A stretch of DNA of 64,000 nucleotides, from assembly GCA_954871525.1 (NCBI GenBank), contig OX940861.1, forward strand, positions 34,237,201 through 34,301,200, given 5' to 3'. The stretch's first letter is position 1. Each line of letters opens with the position of its first letter. Of the stretch, positions 50,085 through 62,198 are shown piece by piece. The notes below the pieces were generated by a model. The model ran no database searches, was not told where the DNA came from, and saw only the letters and a program-made list of their open reading frames with translations. Source of the stretch: Parietaria judaica. Its lineage: Eukaryota > Streptophyta > Magnoliopsida > Rosales > Urticaceae. The translations under genes and the position numbers were made by a program.

Positions 50085-53000
50085 CAAGGTGCGAAATGTC
50101 GCGAATTTCGAACGACATTCGCGTCGATTGTCGTTTTTTGAAGACTACCGGCACGACATTCGAATCGTTTCGCTGTCGTTTTACCAAATGCCGCGAAATT
50201 CCAAACGACATTCGCTTTCTATGCCGCCTGTCGTTTTTGCACTACCAAACGACGAAATAGTGAGCGAAAGTCGAGAAAAACTAGGTTTTTCAACCCGAAC
50301 TCATTTTTCCCTTATTTCGCCTCCTCTCGCCGCGATTCTCGTCCAAACCTCGCCTCTCCACGCGACATTCGACAGCAGCTCACCATTTCTTCCATTTTTT
50401 CGCAAATCAAAGAGAGGTAATCGAGTAGAAATCCGAGGTTGCGTGTGTTTTTTTTACCAAATTTCGTTCAACCATTTCTTGAGTTTAGGGTTCCGATTTT
50501 TCTAATTTTTTTGTCTTTGGGCTTGATTTTAGAGTAATTACTTGTGGATATCTTGATTAATATGAGGTTAACTTCTCTATTTACTTAATTTAGAAATGTT
50601 GTTATTGAGATTTTGAGTTGTTGAAAATCGAATTAGGTATGTGTTGTTGAATCTTGTATAAATGTTTGTGTTCTTGATTTTGATGATCTTGTTCTTGTTC
50701 TAAGCTAATTTACTTGTGATTATAAATTTTAATTGTTCAATTTGTTATTATGTTAGCTTGGTTCCTAAGCTTGTTGTTCAATTTAGTTACTAATTTTAAT
50801 ATGTTAGATTATGTTTTAATGTTTTATTATGTTAGATTTGATTAATTAATCAAGTTTATTGATTCATTTTAAATTTTAATACATTGATTGATTAAATGAA
50901 ATTGGTTATTCGATTTTTGAATATAATTGTTTGTAATCTTGATTATAAATTATAGGTGAGATATGCCACCCGTCGATCCCGCCAGGGAGCATTGTACTCC
51001 AGTTGGCGCTGGATTCCAATGTAATTATTGCGGACATGTCATAAAAGGTGGTGGCATCACCCGGATGAAGCATCACATCGCGGGGATCGATCCGCGTAAA
51101 AACGTTAAAGCGTGCCCAAATGCCCCGCCGGAGGCGAGAGACGTTTGTCGGGGCGTTCTCGGGAAATTTCGAGAGAAGAAAGAGAATGATAACAAGATGG
51201 AAGAGATTGTTAGGCGCCAGATACGCTCCAACCTTGCAGGGGTCCCGGCCGAGGTCTACGAGAGATATCAGGAGATACGAGATGAACTAGATTCAGAGGA
51301 CGAGGCCACGGAGAACGCGATTACGCGCATAAAAAATAAAGCTAGACGACAAACGGCAGCCGACAGATTCCTTTTGGAACAATGCCCGCACATCGCAGGC
51401 GCTGTGCCAGGTGACTCGTCATCCTCACAACTGACCTCATCACCAGTGATTCCGTCTTCGTTCTCACACTTGAAGAAGGATAAGTCGAAACAAAAGAAGT
51501 TGCCGTCAATGATTCTCCCCCAAATGATTGACCGAGTGTGCCATAACGTGAGTAAGTTCTTTATTCACGAAGGCGTGTCGTTCAAAAAGGCGAAGTCGCC
51601 ACACTTCTTGAATATGACGGATAGCATCGCAGAAGCAGGTAAATGTCATTTATAAGTATTTATATAAGTATATAATTTGTTTATTTATAGTTTAGATTGA
51701 TAACTAATGATAATACCATTTGATTTTTCCAGGTCCTGGTTGTCCTATGCCCTCGCCTTACGAAATTTCAGAGAAGTATTTGCCCTTAGAGGTGGCGGCT
51801 GCCGATCGGATGATAGAAGAGGCTCGAAAGATTTGGGCAGAAAAAGGGTGCACCGTCATGTCGGACGGTTGGACGGGTCCCACCAATCTTTCAATCATTA
51901 ACATCATGGTCTACTCAGCGGGGAAAACGGTCTTCCTGAAGTCCATCAACGCTTCAGACAAGATCAAGAACTCAGAGTACATCTTCCGGGTCTTGAAGGA
52001 AGTCATACACGAGATCGGTCCTGCGAATGTAGTCCAGCTCGTTACCGATAACGGATCGGCTTACGTAAAAGCCGGTAAGTTATTGATGAAAAAGTTCCAT
52101 ATCTATTGGACCCCATGTGCTTCCCATTGCATGGACCTCATGTTTGAGGATCTTGGGAAACGTGACCTCATCAAGATCCCGATAGATCAGGCAAGGTCGA
52201 TTGTGAAGTTCATTTATAACCACACCATCGTCCTGGACTACATGAGGAAGACGACGAGATGCGAACTCCTCCGTCCCGGCGCCACGCGTTTTGCCACAAA
52301 TTACCTGACGGTGAAAAGTGTGAAGGATAACAAAGCTGGCCTCCGCCAAATGTTCAGTTCTCCGTGGTGGGCCGAAAGCTCGTGGAAAAAGACGGCAAAA
52401 GGGCAAGCTGTCGAGGATTTGTTAATGTCCTCAAGGTTTTGGGAGGGCATTGACAACTGTATCCAGATATACGACCCCATGTATTTGGCATTACGCTTCA
52501 CCGACTCGGAGATACATCCCACCATGGGCATGATGTACCGGGTATACGACTTGCTGCACAGCAAGCTCAAGAGCCTCAGAGGCCGGGGTTGGGCCGTCAA
52601 CATCGTGCACAGGCGATGGAAGGACCAACTCTGTCATCCGCTACACGAGGTTGCGCATTGGTTGAATCCCAATCACCAATGGGACCCTCAGATCAAGATG
52701 CGAGATAATTGCCAATTAAAAGTGTCGAAAGTTTATGAGGTCTTGTATCCTTACGACTCTGTCGCGACTCTGGCTGCCGAGGTTAGTGGAATACTTTGTT
52801 GAAATTAAAAAGTCTTCCATGTGGATTAATTTTAAAATGTTTGTTACTTTGTGTTTCATTTATGTAGATGCTTCACTTTCAAGCATGTAACGGTGAAATG
52901 CGCTCTAGAACGGCTATTGCGGCGAGAAATAACGTGGCACCAGGTATTGAATGCAATTTTTGTAAATCTACATTGGGAAAAATTCTAATTACACTTCACT

Positions 53001-54570
53001 CTTGCAGCCGATTGGTGGACTATGTTTGGCGGAGAGTGTCCGACTCTACAGAAGTTAGCCGTCAGGGTCTTGTCGCAGACCATTTCTTCCTCGGCGTGTG
53101 AGCGCAACTGGAGCACCTTTGCGCTAGTGCACACGAAAGAAAGGAATCGGCTAGCGTACAAAATGATCGCCGACCTAGTGAAATGCATCTACAACACCAA
53201 GTTATCAATCAGGGATACTATAGCTGCCCATAAAAACCCCGAGTTCACTGATCCGTTCGATTGGATCGCGGTTGCAATGGAGAATACTGGTTCTACCAAC
53301 GAGCTAGAGATTTTAGAGTGGGTGGCAGAGACCCACCTCGATGATGAACTTGGGAATCGTGATCCCGAAGTTGCTGCTGCGGCGGAGGAACAGGGCACAA
53401 ATGTTTTTGAGACGCTTCGCACCCACGTCAACCCAAGGCACGGTGAGGATAACATATTTGATTGTACATCCACAGGAAACTCACCGAGGGGCGGGGCATC
53501 TCCAACCGGTTCTTTACCTCGTTCAAATGATTCTGGGAATGGCTCCGGTGACGGAAGAGGAGGGGGAGGAAGACGAGAAGGCGGGGGAGGAGGAGGCGGT
53601 TATGTCGCAGACCCAGACCCCTATGGTGATGGGCGTACAGCAGACTACTACGGGGACGTGGGTTCGCACGGCGGATCATCCCATGGCAGGACGACTACCT
53701 CGTCGCATGGGTTATTTCACCCGGCTTCCTCTTCGAATCCGCCTGGTGCCCGCCCGCCACATGATGAGTATTATGATGCGGACCAGAACTTCGATCGTTA
53801 TTTTGATAGCTTCTGGCTAGGCGCGCCGCCCACACCGCCGTTTTCACCACCGCCGCGGTCTCCGTCACCGCCGCGGTCGACCGACATCGACAGTTTGACA
53901 TCGAGATTCGACATAATGTCATTCTGTACGTCAGACGGCACGATCCGGGGCCCCGCTGGTGAAATTATACAAAGACCACCGATTCATCTATATCCGGATT
54001 TTCCCATTCTCAACACGATCGTCGGTTTAGACCAGTACAACTACGAATCGCATGTTCATACGTACTTAGCTAACTACGCTTCCATGATCTCGTGGTATGA
54101 TTACTGTTCTTACCAGACTGAGCAGCCTCACATTTTCCAGCAGCCACGTTCATCGAGCTTCTTTTGAGTTTTCTATGTTTGCTTTGTTTTGTTGTACTCT
54201 ATGACTTTACTATCGGTGTGTTTTTATTTATGACTGTGTACTCTACTACTCAGAGCGTGTGTTTTGCTACTTTATGGTATCATATTTATTATTATTATAT
54301 GGTTTTATGGTTATGTGTCATATTTATTAAATAGGTAATTTAGAAATTAAAACCATATAAAAATATAGTTGGAAATACTCAAATATTTTTTACAAAATAT
54401 CCATGCGAAAAGTGCGGTAAATGCGGTATGTCCATGCGAAAAGTGCGGTAAATGCGGTATGCGGCATGCCCTTTTTTTCCCATTTGCCCATCGACATACC
54501 CATCGGCAAGCGACATATCCGTAAAACGGAAAATGCGAAACGAAAACGGCAAGCGGTATTTTAAACCTTG
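50085..54570 (+). mobile_element. Complete, probably autonomous hAT transposon (4.49 kb)
   Basis: The ends are CAAGGTGCGAAAT at 50085 and the inverted CAAGGTTTAAAAT at 54570, with a perfect 8-bp duplication ACAAGGAT on each side. Left subterminal DNA (50095-50280) repeats AACGACATTCG and GTCGTTT; the right side has a 30-bp direct duplication (GTCCATGCGAAAAGTGCGG at about 54399 and 54429) and further GCGGTAT motifs. The single gene inside has four coding exons and no stop or frame break. The insertion disrupts the receptor kinase gene in the opposite orientation. Confidence 0.95.
50963..54167 (+). CDS. hAT transposase, intact, 986 residues, four exons
   Basis: Exons 50963-51638, 51733-52781, 52868-52943 and 53008-54167 join in frame with GT-AG introns. 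A BED-type zinc finger uses Cys20, Cys23, His38 and Cys51 and should bind the element ends. A DUF659-type region follows with the catalytic Asp270 in MSDGWTGP and Asp331 in VTDNGSAYV, then CASHCMDLM. The C-terminal dimerisation block has the conserved LSQTISSSACERNWS (Glu632) and HTKERNRL. About 250 further residues are rich in Gly, Ser, Pro and Asp, with Gly runs near 53560-53600 and a PPRSPSPP stretch, and end in a Tyr-rich segment; this tail is longer than in most family members I know. The ATG follows a probable upstream untranslated exon or intron border at 50957. All key motifs are kept, so cut-and-paste activity is plausible. Confidence 0.93.
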
Positions 54571-55920
54571 ACAAGGATGATCATTGCAAGGACACAGCCT
54601 AACAGTATAATTATGAGCTTGCCTCTCCCTAAACCCTTCTTTCCCACATTCCTAATTAGGTTTTCTGTGGATGAATGTTGAGCAAAAGTCTTTATATAAC
54701 CTAAACGATCATTTGTACTTTTTTTTAACACATAAGAACCGAGTTGATCGTCAAGAACGTGGCAAGAACCGGATGAGTTCCCGAAGGAAAATCCCAAGCA
54801 AGAGCAGCTCCTCGTGCAAAGATCACGGCAGCCAGAAAAATCTGATTCATGCCTGGCAGGCTCAGAGAGATAAGCATAATCGATACCAACTCCAAGGCTT
54901 GCGTAACTAAAATTGGAAGAACCCGAATTTTCAGAGCTGCACGCAGTGTTGTTGCTCGGCAAAACAAACGAGTCGTCACTTGGGACACAATTTCCGGTTT
55001 TAATCCCGGTCATGTCCGCAGTAAATCCTTCTGGGCATGAACAAATTCCTTTGTTTGCCCCACTAACCTCACACAACCCTAGTTTCCCGCAACGTAACGG
55101 TACTTCACACTCTGCCGGAGCTGCAAATTCCTGCAACCAAATGCCCTCAAAAAAGCTGCTGATGGAAAAAACTCCTCCATATTCAATCCGGGCGATCTTA
55201 AAATCCGAATAAAGGAGTGAAACTCCGGCGAAAACTGTGCCCGATTTCATATACATATACAAGCCTGTACTATTCATTTCCACATAAGAAAAGTCACCTC
55301 TAGAATCCTTGATCAGCTTCCAGTATGTTTTTTCTAGCCACTGAAGGATCAAACCCTCTTCATCGTTGACCGTGAGACGATATTCTCCGGCGCTTAGCTC
55401 ACTCTCGGAAGAGCTCACCAGCGACGTCCCTATAGCCAAGCGCTGTCCGATCACGAGAGTGTCCGCCGGGTATTTAAAGCTCTCCCATAGAGACACGTTG
55501 TTCACGGAAAAAAGCACAAGATTGCCTGTGTCCAACATCCGGAGCGATCCGACGGGGGAATTCAGCGAAGGAGTGGACCAAACGAGATCGCCGGAGCTAT
55601 CGACAAGAGAAAGCCCTGCAACGGTGAGCGATATGGAGGCGGAGTTGGAGACAGCTTGGTTGCGATTTGCCGACCACACTGGTGGGCACGTGGACGACAG
55701 AGAAGTAGAAGCGGTAGGGTTTATCGGGAAGAGAGTCATGGAGAGAGGCTCTGAAAGCGCCGTTGCTGGAGGAGAGAAAAGCTCCAGCGTTGTCGACGTA
55801 GTGGACGCTCGTTGCCGTGAAGTTCGGGAGTATCGAGTGGACGAAGGTGGAGGTGGCCGGAGAAGGAAAAAGTCCGAGTAGTAAGAAAAATGAGAGAATG
55901 AAGGGAAGTGATGATTCCAT

Positions 55921-56520
55921 TACGTCAATAAAACTAACTAGCTCACTTGATGTGTTTTCAACTAACATATGTTAGAGAAATTGAAAAATGTTCATTCATC
56001 TTATACAAAAAAAAAAAAAGGTACGTGAATCTAATATCTTTTTTTATTTTTTTTAATCCTCTTTTTCTCGTATGCTAATATCCAACAGAAGTCTTTGCTT
56101 TTCCTACAAAGACAATAACATTCAACTTCGTTGATTTTTTTTAATAAACTATCAAGTTTTTCTAAGAGGCCTATTTCTTTGATGGTGATAGAGTCATTGA
56201 ATTCAAAACAAGCTAGTAAACGTAAAAGTCTTTTTTTATTAAGATTGATTCTATTTTCCTTCCTCAAGTTGTACCGTTATTTTTTATTTTTTTTTTTAAT
56301 AGTAATTTTACATAGCTCAAACCAGTCCTTTTTGTTAATTATGTTTTGAATATGAAATTAGATTCATTTAATTTTCGTTGATCGTGTCTACGTATTTAAT
56401 TTTTTTAACTTATTAATATATTGTTAAAGGTTAGATTTATTTTTAACTTATTTGACTTTTTCAATATAAAAATAATGTAAGCTTTTGAAACTAGTTAACA
56501 ATATTATATTTTAATTAACT
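55921..56520. other. Upstream region of the kinase gene
   Basis: AT-rich with long T runs. The promoter of the kinase gene should lie here, but no clear TATA box could be picked out among the AT tracts. Confidence 0.4.
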
Positions 56521-56524
56521 GAAC

Positions 56525-56649
56525 ATAGTGGCGAAGGTAGGATTTCAATCCAGGTGGTGCCTAATATAATTTTTTTTATATAAAAAAATCAAACACACAA
56601 TTAACAACAATCGCAACAAGTAACAACAATCAATAACAACACTGTAACG

Positions 56650-56692
<43 letters not shown>

Positions 56693-57227
56693 GACTTGCC
56701 CAAGTATAAAAAATGAGGCTGCGTTTTCATTTTTGAAAGTATATTGTATTATAAATTAATTTGCTAGAAATAGAAATATCCAAGCGACTATAATATATAC
56801 ATTTTTAAACGCCAAAAATAAAAAAATTATCAATATTTTCATGTATAATAATGTATCCATGTAACAATAGCGAATATAATATTTTTATAATATAATAAGC
56901 GAGTATAAGAATGCATCCATATTTTTAATAACCGAAGATAAATAAAGCATAAAAAAAAAAACTTAAACTAAGAAAGAAAAATAAACAAAAAATAGGACTT
57001 ACCCAATAATCGAACTCAGCTCCTCTCTTGTAAGAAGAGAGACTTGGCAAAATCACTTAAGTCAATTGAGTTGAATACTCTTACATTTCCAAATATTGAT
57101 TCACCAAATATTATAATGATATATAAAGATTTCTTTTTTTTACTAAAACACTGTTATTTTAATATTTTTCACGTTGTTTTCAGGTGGTGCCCGGGCATAC
57201 ACTAAGCCCAACATAGCTCCGCCCTTG
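56525..57227. mobile_element. Decayed small hAT-like element
   Basis: The left end AGTGGCGAAGGTAGGATTTC and the inverted right end AGCTCCGCCCTTG resemble the ends of the hAT elements at 35947 and 63231. GGTGGTGCC occurs near both ends (56552 and 57183). No clean 8-bp duplication was found. It contains a (TA)n tract at 56650-56692 and a tRNA-like segment at 57004-57080 on the minus strand. Confidence 0.5.
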
Positions 57228-57541
57228 AACAACGTAATCAGTAAAATGTCAAAAATAATTTTGACACACAATCCAAATAAAACAATTATAATATACTTAA
57301 AACGATTTTGTTTTTCCTTCTAGAATCTAATTAAGTCTTATCGTGTTGTTGTTGTGTTCGTGTAATTTTACTCATTATTTAATAATGTTCATGTCGATCG
57401 AATCCAAATCTATTACGCTCACGGCTCATCCTTGAAGTAAACAAAAATGTTTGACTTTATCTTTCTAAGAAAAGATATTCAAGTTTCTTGATTCTTTGAT
57501 AAACTATCTTATGATAGAATGATTGAATACTATTTGTTATG

Positions 57542-57838
57542 AGAGGGAATAGAGTAGCTGATGTATTAGATAGTTTTGGAGCTCAAAATTTGGGTTATCA
57601 TTGGTGGCCTTCACACCCGGATTTTACTTCGTCTTTTGTAAACGATGACATTTGTTCGAGACAGAACTTTAGGTTTAGATAGTTCTCTTCGATTTTGTTT
57701 GTAATCTTTGATATTTTCATTTATATTATTATATCGAGCCCTGATTCTTACTTTGTGTTCTTTGGGTGTCAACATAGTTGGGATTCGAGTTCGTTTAGCG
57801 AGATTTTAGGCTTCCATCTTTGACTAAAAAAAGAAAAG
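57542..57838 (+). mobile_element. LINE 3' end (RNase H tail, 3' UTR and A-rich end)
   Basis: An open stretch 57542-57682 reads RGNRVADVLDSFGAQNLG then WWPSHPDF and stops. NRVAD-x-L-x-x-x-G is the typical C-terminal RNase H wording of plant LINE elements. A 3' untranslated region follows and ends TTTGACTAAAAAAAGAAAAG at about 57838. The rest is missing, as expected of 5'-truncated LINE copies. Confidence 0.65.
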
Positions 57839-58740
57839 TTATGAGTTGTAATTTATGTGGATTGATTGAATATCATCAGCTCAGTCAGAGTAATGCCATT
57901 AAAATAAAGGGTTGGTATAGAAATTTTGACTTTAAATTTAATGATATCAAATTAAACCGGGTATTTTTGTAATATTAATATTTTTATCAAGTTAAATATT
58001 AATATGTTTGAAGAGATGGTGATACTAAACGAAAGTTATTAATTACCAAAATACGGACATGTAAATTGTATCGACTTGAATGTGTTTTCATTTTATTACT
58101 TTTTAATATGTAGATTATATAGAATTTGAGGGTTATTATAAAGTGTTTAGCTTTGCGCACTCTCAAATATAGATTTCTTTTTTGAATTTATATCATTGAA
58201 AGAACTTATATTTAGTTAGGTAAATTATCATATTAACATATATTATAAAAACGTGATTTTTTTTTTCTTGTTCTTCTTCTTTTTCGCTGGTTTTAGTGTT
58301 TGCTGGTATTTTTTCTTGTATGTTATGAGTCTTCAACAAAAGTAGTATCCAACTAAGACAATAATATTAAACTTTTTTGACCTTCAATAATCTTACTTCT
58401 AAACTTAATAAAGTTTGATCAAAAGGCCAAAATATAAGGTGGGTTATCATGATCGGATACTTATACAATACAAGCAAGTCAACACAAAAGTCATTATATT
58501 ATTTCGTTGATAAGGTCAAGGAAATTAGCTTTATATGATGTGGCCAAGGCAAGCAAAAAACATGTGGTTTGACTATCATCAGCTCAGTCAGACGATTTTC
58601 CGGTGGTCAGCGCCGGTTCTAGTAGTATTGTCGGCTACTCGGAAACATAAAATTGCTTTTTTATTATTATTAAATTAAATTTTCAAAATTAAAATTTTAT
58701 TTTACAAATGGAAAAAATCCAATTATATTTTAATTTTTAA
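57839..58740. other. Intergenic, AT-rich
   Basis: The phrase ATCATCAGCTCAGTCAGA occurs at about 57872 and 58576, a short direct repeat of unknown meaning. No gene is supported. Confidence 0.4.
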
Positions 58741-59020
58741 TTCAATTCATTAATAAATAATTAATAATACAATATTTTTACGTACTAAAATCCGACTGGA
58801 TTTAACTTTGTTAATGGAAAAATCTAAAATATGCATGAATATTAATTCATTTCATTAATAAATAATTAACATTTTTAATAATACTTTATTTTTACGCACT
58901 AAAATCCGACCAGATTTAACTTTGTTACTGGAAAAATCCAAAATATGCATTCATTTCATTAATAAATCATTAACATTTGTAATAATACATTATTTTTACG
59001 TATTAAAATCCGACCGGTAC
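58741..59020. repeat. Tandem repeat, about 2.7 copies of a 102-107 bp unit
   Basis: Units begin TTCATTAATAAAT at about 58747, 58854 and 58956 and contain TTTTTACGYAYTAAAATCCGAC and TTTAACTTTGTTA. They are interrupted only by small changes. Confidence 0.85.
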
Positions 59021-60276
59021 AACTCGTCAACTGATCTGTAAAATTGGACAGTTGGCCAAATTGTTAGAATCCGGCATTGCAAGTGTAGGAAGATTTATTT
59101 TAATATGATGTCAAATTAAACCATGTTATTTTCATAACAAGAAATATAATCATATTTATACAAAACTGAATATAAAAATTATAGAAGAGATACAATGGTT
59201 GGTGATACTGATTGTCAAGGCTAGCGTAAATTTGATTTTAATTTTTAATCAATGGTGAAGTCTTCTTTTCATTTTTATTTCTTTTTTCTTTCAACTTGCT
59301 TTCTTATTCGTTAATAAATTTGATTTTACCAACTGAATTAATGTTTTTGTTTAAAAAAAATGATAAGACTCTTACACGAATATCATATTAGCTGATGTAT
59401 CGTCAAATTTCCATTTTAACTTTAAATTTGTAATCACTACTTTTTATTATTATTATTATTCAACTTCGATTCCCCAAGCACATTAGGCATATTCTTACTC
59501 CATTAATCACTTCTATATCAATAACTTTGTTTGAAGAAAATAAAACTAAAGGAATAGTGATAAGTATTATTCAAGTGGAGATTAATTTCGATTATGTAAT
59601 ATAATCATAAATTAAATAATTATATGCAGTAAATTCAATTTTTAACTTGGTTTATTTTATAATTACCAAATACTGCTACTAAACAATATATAAATTTTCA
59701 ATAAATTTTCAATTTTCATTCGGTGCATTCAGTTTTAACCTTTTTTTTTTTTAAATCGCATTCAGTTTTAACCATTTAATTTTAGTGTTTTGGTGGTATA
59801 TACGATATAGATATATCAAATTTTTGGTTCAACATTCTATTAACGATTATTTTTGTTCACCCGACACTTTCTCCACTGAAAGAAAATATTAGGGCATAAA
59901 AATATTAGGGCTATGCCGCCCGAGTTAATTAAATTTTTGGTACTAATACCGTAATAGCCGTAAATAGCGCTTCTTCTGAACAGGCATGAAGGCCTCAAAT
60001 TTACAAAATCAATTACATTTGTGTTTATTTATTTCATTTTCACTGTGTTATTAGTAGAGGATTCGGAGGAAACAAAACATTTATTAATTTTTTTGGCCTT
60101 GTGATCTTACAGAACAAAAAGGTGAAACCAAGTCCACACCAAACAAGCTCAATGGTTTATCCATCACAAAACAATTTTGAAAATACATACTCTGATGAAG
60201 ATTCACATTCACAGCACCGTCGAGAAAATAACGTCTTCTGATTCCGCGATTTCAACTTAACCCCAACGTCTTTTAC
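59021..60276. other. Intergenic, no gene seen
   Basis: AT-rich. The last 200 bp are probably the 3' untranslated region of MIC10, which is transcribed leftward. Confidence 0.45.
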
Positions 60277-61874
60277 TCAGTCCTGCCCATCCTGAGAAAA
60301 TAAATATTCAATTCTTAATATTCCAAAATTATAACCATTGTATTGCGATTAAGACCCCTAGTTCTAAAATACTGTGTTGACAGTGACACACTATGGTAAC
60401 TAGTAAGTACATTTGCACACAAAATGATTATATCACACTCCTGAAATTTGTATATTTATCCCTACGTAGCATTTCCGTCAATTTTCTAACGGAACCTTTA
60501 TTTTGCATCTTTAGCTTGTACCCGAATTTAAGGGGGCGGCAAGTAGGGTAAAAAGTAGACTATAACGACAAAAATACAAAGTCGTTCTTAACTTGATTTT
60601 CCTAAATAATACGGGAAAATGTGCATTATGCTACATAGGAGTCAAATAGGTATAAAAGACTACGTCCATGAGTTTCGAAATCGCTGGTACTAAAAAAGCA
60701 TATAATGCTAGTACTTAATTTTGAAAAAAATTAAACATCATCATTAAGCTATCTACCGTTTATAAAATGGATCGTATTATTAAAATTTTGGGGTTACATG
60801 AAATTACTTGTGCTTGTGTAGCCGGAGTCTCAGAAGTTTGGGAAGAGGCGGTGAGCCTTGCTTGAGATCCACCAAAACTCTGAGAGCAATCTGAGTACGC
60901 CGATCCTATGCCAATACCAGCACCAAAAGCCACAGATGCCCAGCGACTCACGGGACTCCCTAAGAAAAAACAAAATTACATTCTTAATTCATAAACTCGA
61001 GAAAGACTAGCAAAGATATTACCCTCAATTCTCATGATAAGAAGACAAATCAAGGGAGTCATGATCGGTCAAACTAAAAAATAAGAAAATAAATCTTCCA
61101 AAGGGGCTCAAAAACTACAAATGCAATTTCTTAACTGTAACAACAGCTTATAGTTAGAGTGGGTTCATCCTAAAATCAATAAAGGATTGGTATCTAAAGT
61201 AGCCGTTTCCAACTTTTCAGACGTCACCAAAACGCTCTTCCCAAACGTTCATCTTGGCTCTTTAACCAATCTAAGACTTTTATTTCGGCAACAATGTGAT
61301 TACTGCATTGTACAACAAGAAAGGGAGCAAGTCACTCAATCAGAAGAATCAGCCATCAAGACTTTTTCATACAATCACAGAACAAAGATGATAAACTTCC
61401 CGTTCAATTTCTAATCTTTTTCTATGCTAAACCCGCATGAAATCAACCGTGACATTGTCCTCTTCTTGCTCCAACACTCACGCTTCACCATTCACTGCCC
61501 ATGATATACATAACACACACAAGCGATTCTTACTACGCCTCGTATGGTCAAGATGTACACATCGGAATCTTCAGCCGAGCGAACGATTTCACAAAATGTA
61601 AAGTTTACAGTTCGAAATCGAAAAACATTGCACTCAATAACAAAATCTGCTTTTATCACGCTAATATCGAAGCAATTTTCTCAGAAATCATCGCAAAGCT
61701 TGCACTACACATGATTCGCTAAACTGAGGCCAATAAAACAATCCAATTCGTACATCAAAACACGCATTCCTCCGAACGAAAACGTATCACCATAAAATTG
61801 AGCAATTGACGAAATCCGTGAGAATCTAAGGAAAAGCTCCACACCGCAATGAAAAATAATCGGAAATGAAAGGC

Positions 61875-61922
<48 letters not shown>

Positions 61923-62072
61923 GGAAAACTGACTGAAGAAGAGAAGGCCGGAGAAAGCTCCGGCGAGGGAAGAGTAGACGAAGCGGCGAACGGTGAGATC
62001 CATACAGGCGTCCCACTTGGCGTTGACGTCGTACTGCGGCGGAACCACGACGCTGCTCTTGTTCTCCGCCAT
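60277..62072 (-). CDS. MIC10: MICOS complex subunit MIC10, intact, three exons
   Basis: Minus-strand exons 62072-61934, 60959-60808 and 60291-60277 join in frame to 101 residues. MIC10 is a small hairpin protein of the inner mitochondrial membrane that bends the membrane at cristae junctions. The sequence shows the family pattern: YDVNAKWDACMDLTVRR, a first membrane segment SSLAGAFSGLLFF, a short positively charged loop with RSPVSRW, and a second segment with the glycine-rich FGAGIGIGSAY. A polar tail follows and the last exon adds only DGQD. I start at the ATG of MAENKSS; an in-frame ATG 15 codons upstream (62117) exists but family members begin near the chosen site. Intron 1 (60960-61933) begins in a (GA)n/(TA)n tract close to the donor. 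TGGGCT boxes lie just upstream. Confidence 0.94.
61878..61922. repeat. (TA)n then (GA)n microsatellite near the MIC10 intron 1 donor
   Basis: TA units at 61878-61906 and GA units at 61906-61922, about 10 bp from the intron 1 splice donor at 61933-61932. Confidence 0.93.
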
Positions 62073-62166
62073 TGCTTTCAGCTTGTGATTCCACGAAAAG
62101 CTCTGTTCTTCAAACAAACACTAGTGTCTTCTTTTTGGGGCAAGCAGATCATGGGAATTCTAGCAA

Positions 62167-62198
62167 TGGGCTTTATGGGCTTTGCCTTCTAATGGGCT
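62167..62198. promoter_or_regulatory. Three TGGGCT boxes (site II type) upstream of MIC10
   Basis: TGGGCT occurs at 62167-62172, 62176-62181 and 62193-62198, 95-126 bp before the MIC10 ATG. Clusters of TGGGCY (site II elements, bound by TCP-type factors) are known in promoters of plant nuclear genes for mitochondrial proteins, which fits this gene. Confidence 0.6.

Larger units (their letters stand above)
48981..55920 (-). pseudogene. G-type lectin S-receptor-like kinase gene cut by a hAT insertion
   Basis: Two parts flank the hAT at 50085-54570. The N-terminal part (55920-54571) has a signal peptide (MESSLPFILSFFLLLGLF), a B-lectin domain (VHYVDNAGAFLSS, WSANRNQAV, DTGNLVL), an S-locus/EGF-like region (CGKLGLCEVSG), a PAN/apple domain (CRDLCTRSCSCLGFSF) and the start of the membrane helix (KLIIILLGCVLAMIILV). 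The C-terminal part (50084-48981) finishes the helix and has a full kinase: GRGSFGTVFRG, AVKK, HCDVKPEN (non-RD), DFGLSK and APEWL. A single frame change near 55673-55690, between VVHVP and PVWSANR, is a second lesion. Such receptors span the plasma membrane and phosphorylate Ser/Thr. Layout and wording resemble Arabidopsis At5g35370, an intronless gene, from memory. Confidence 0.93.

Noticed and set aside
60760..60951. A separate 63-codon gene
   Set aside because: It is exon 2 of MIC10 read through its splice donor.
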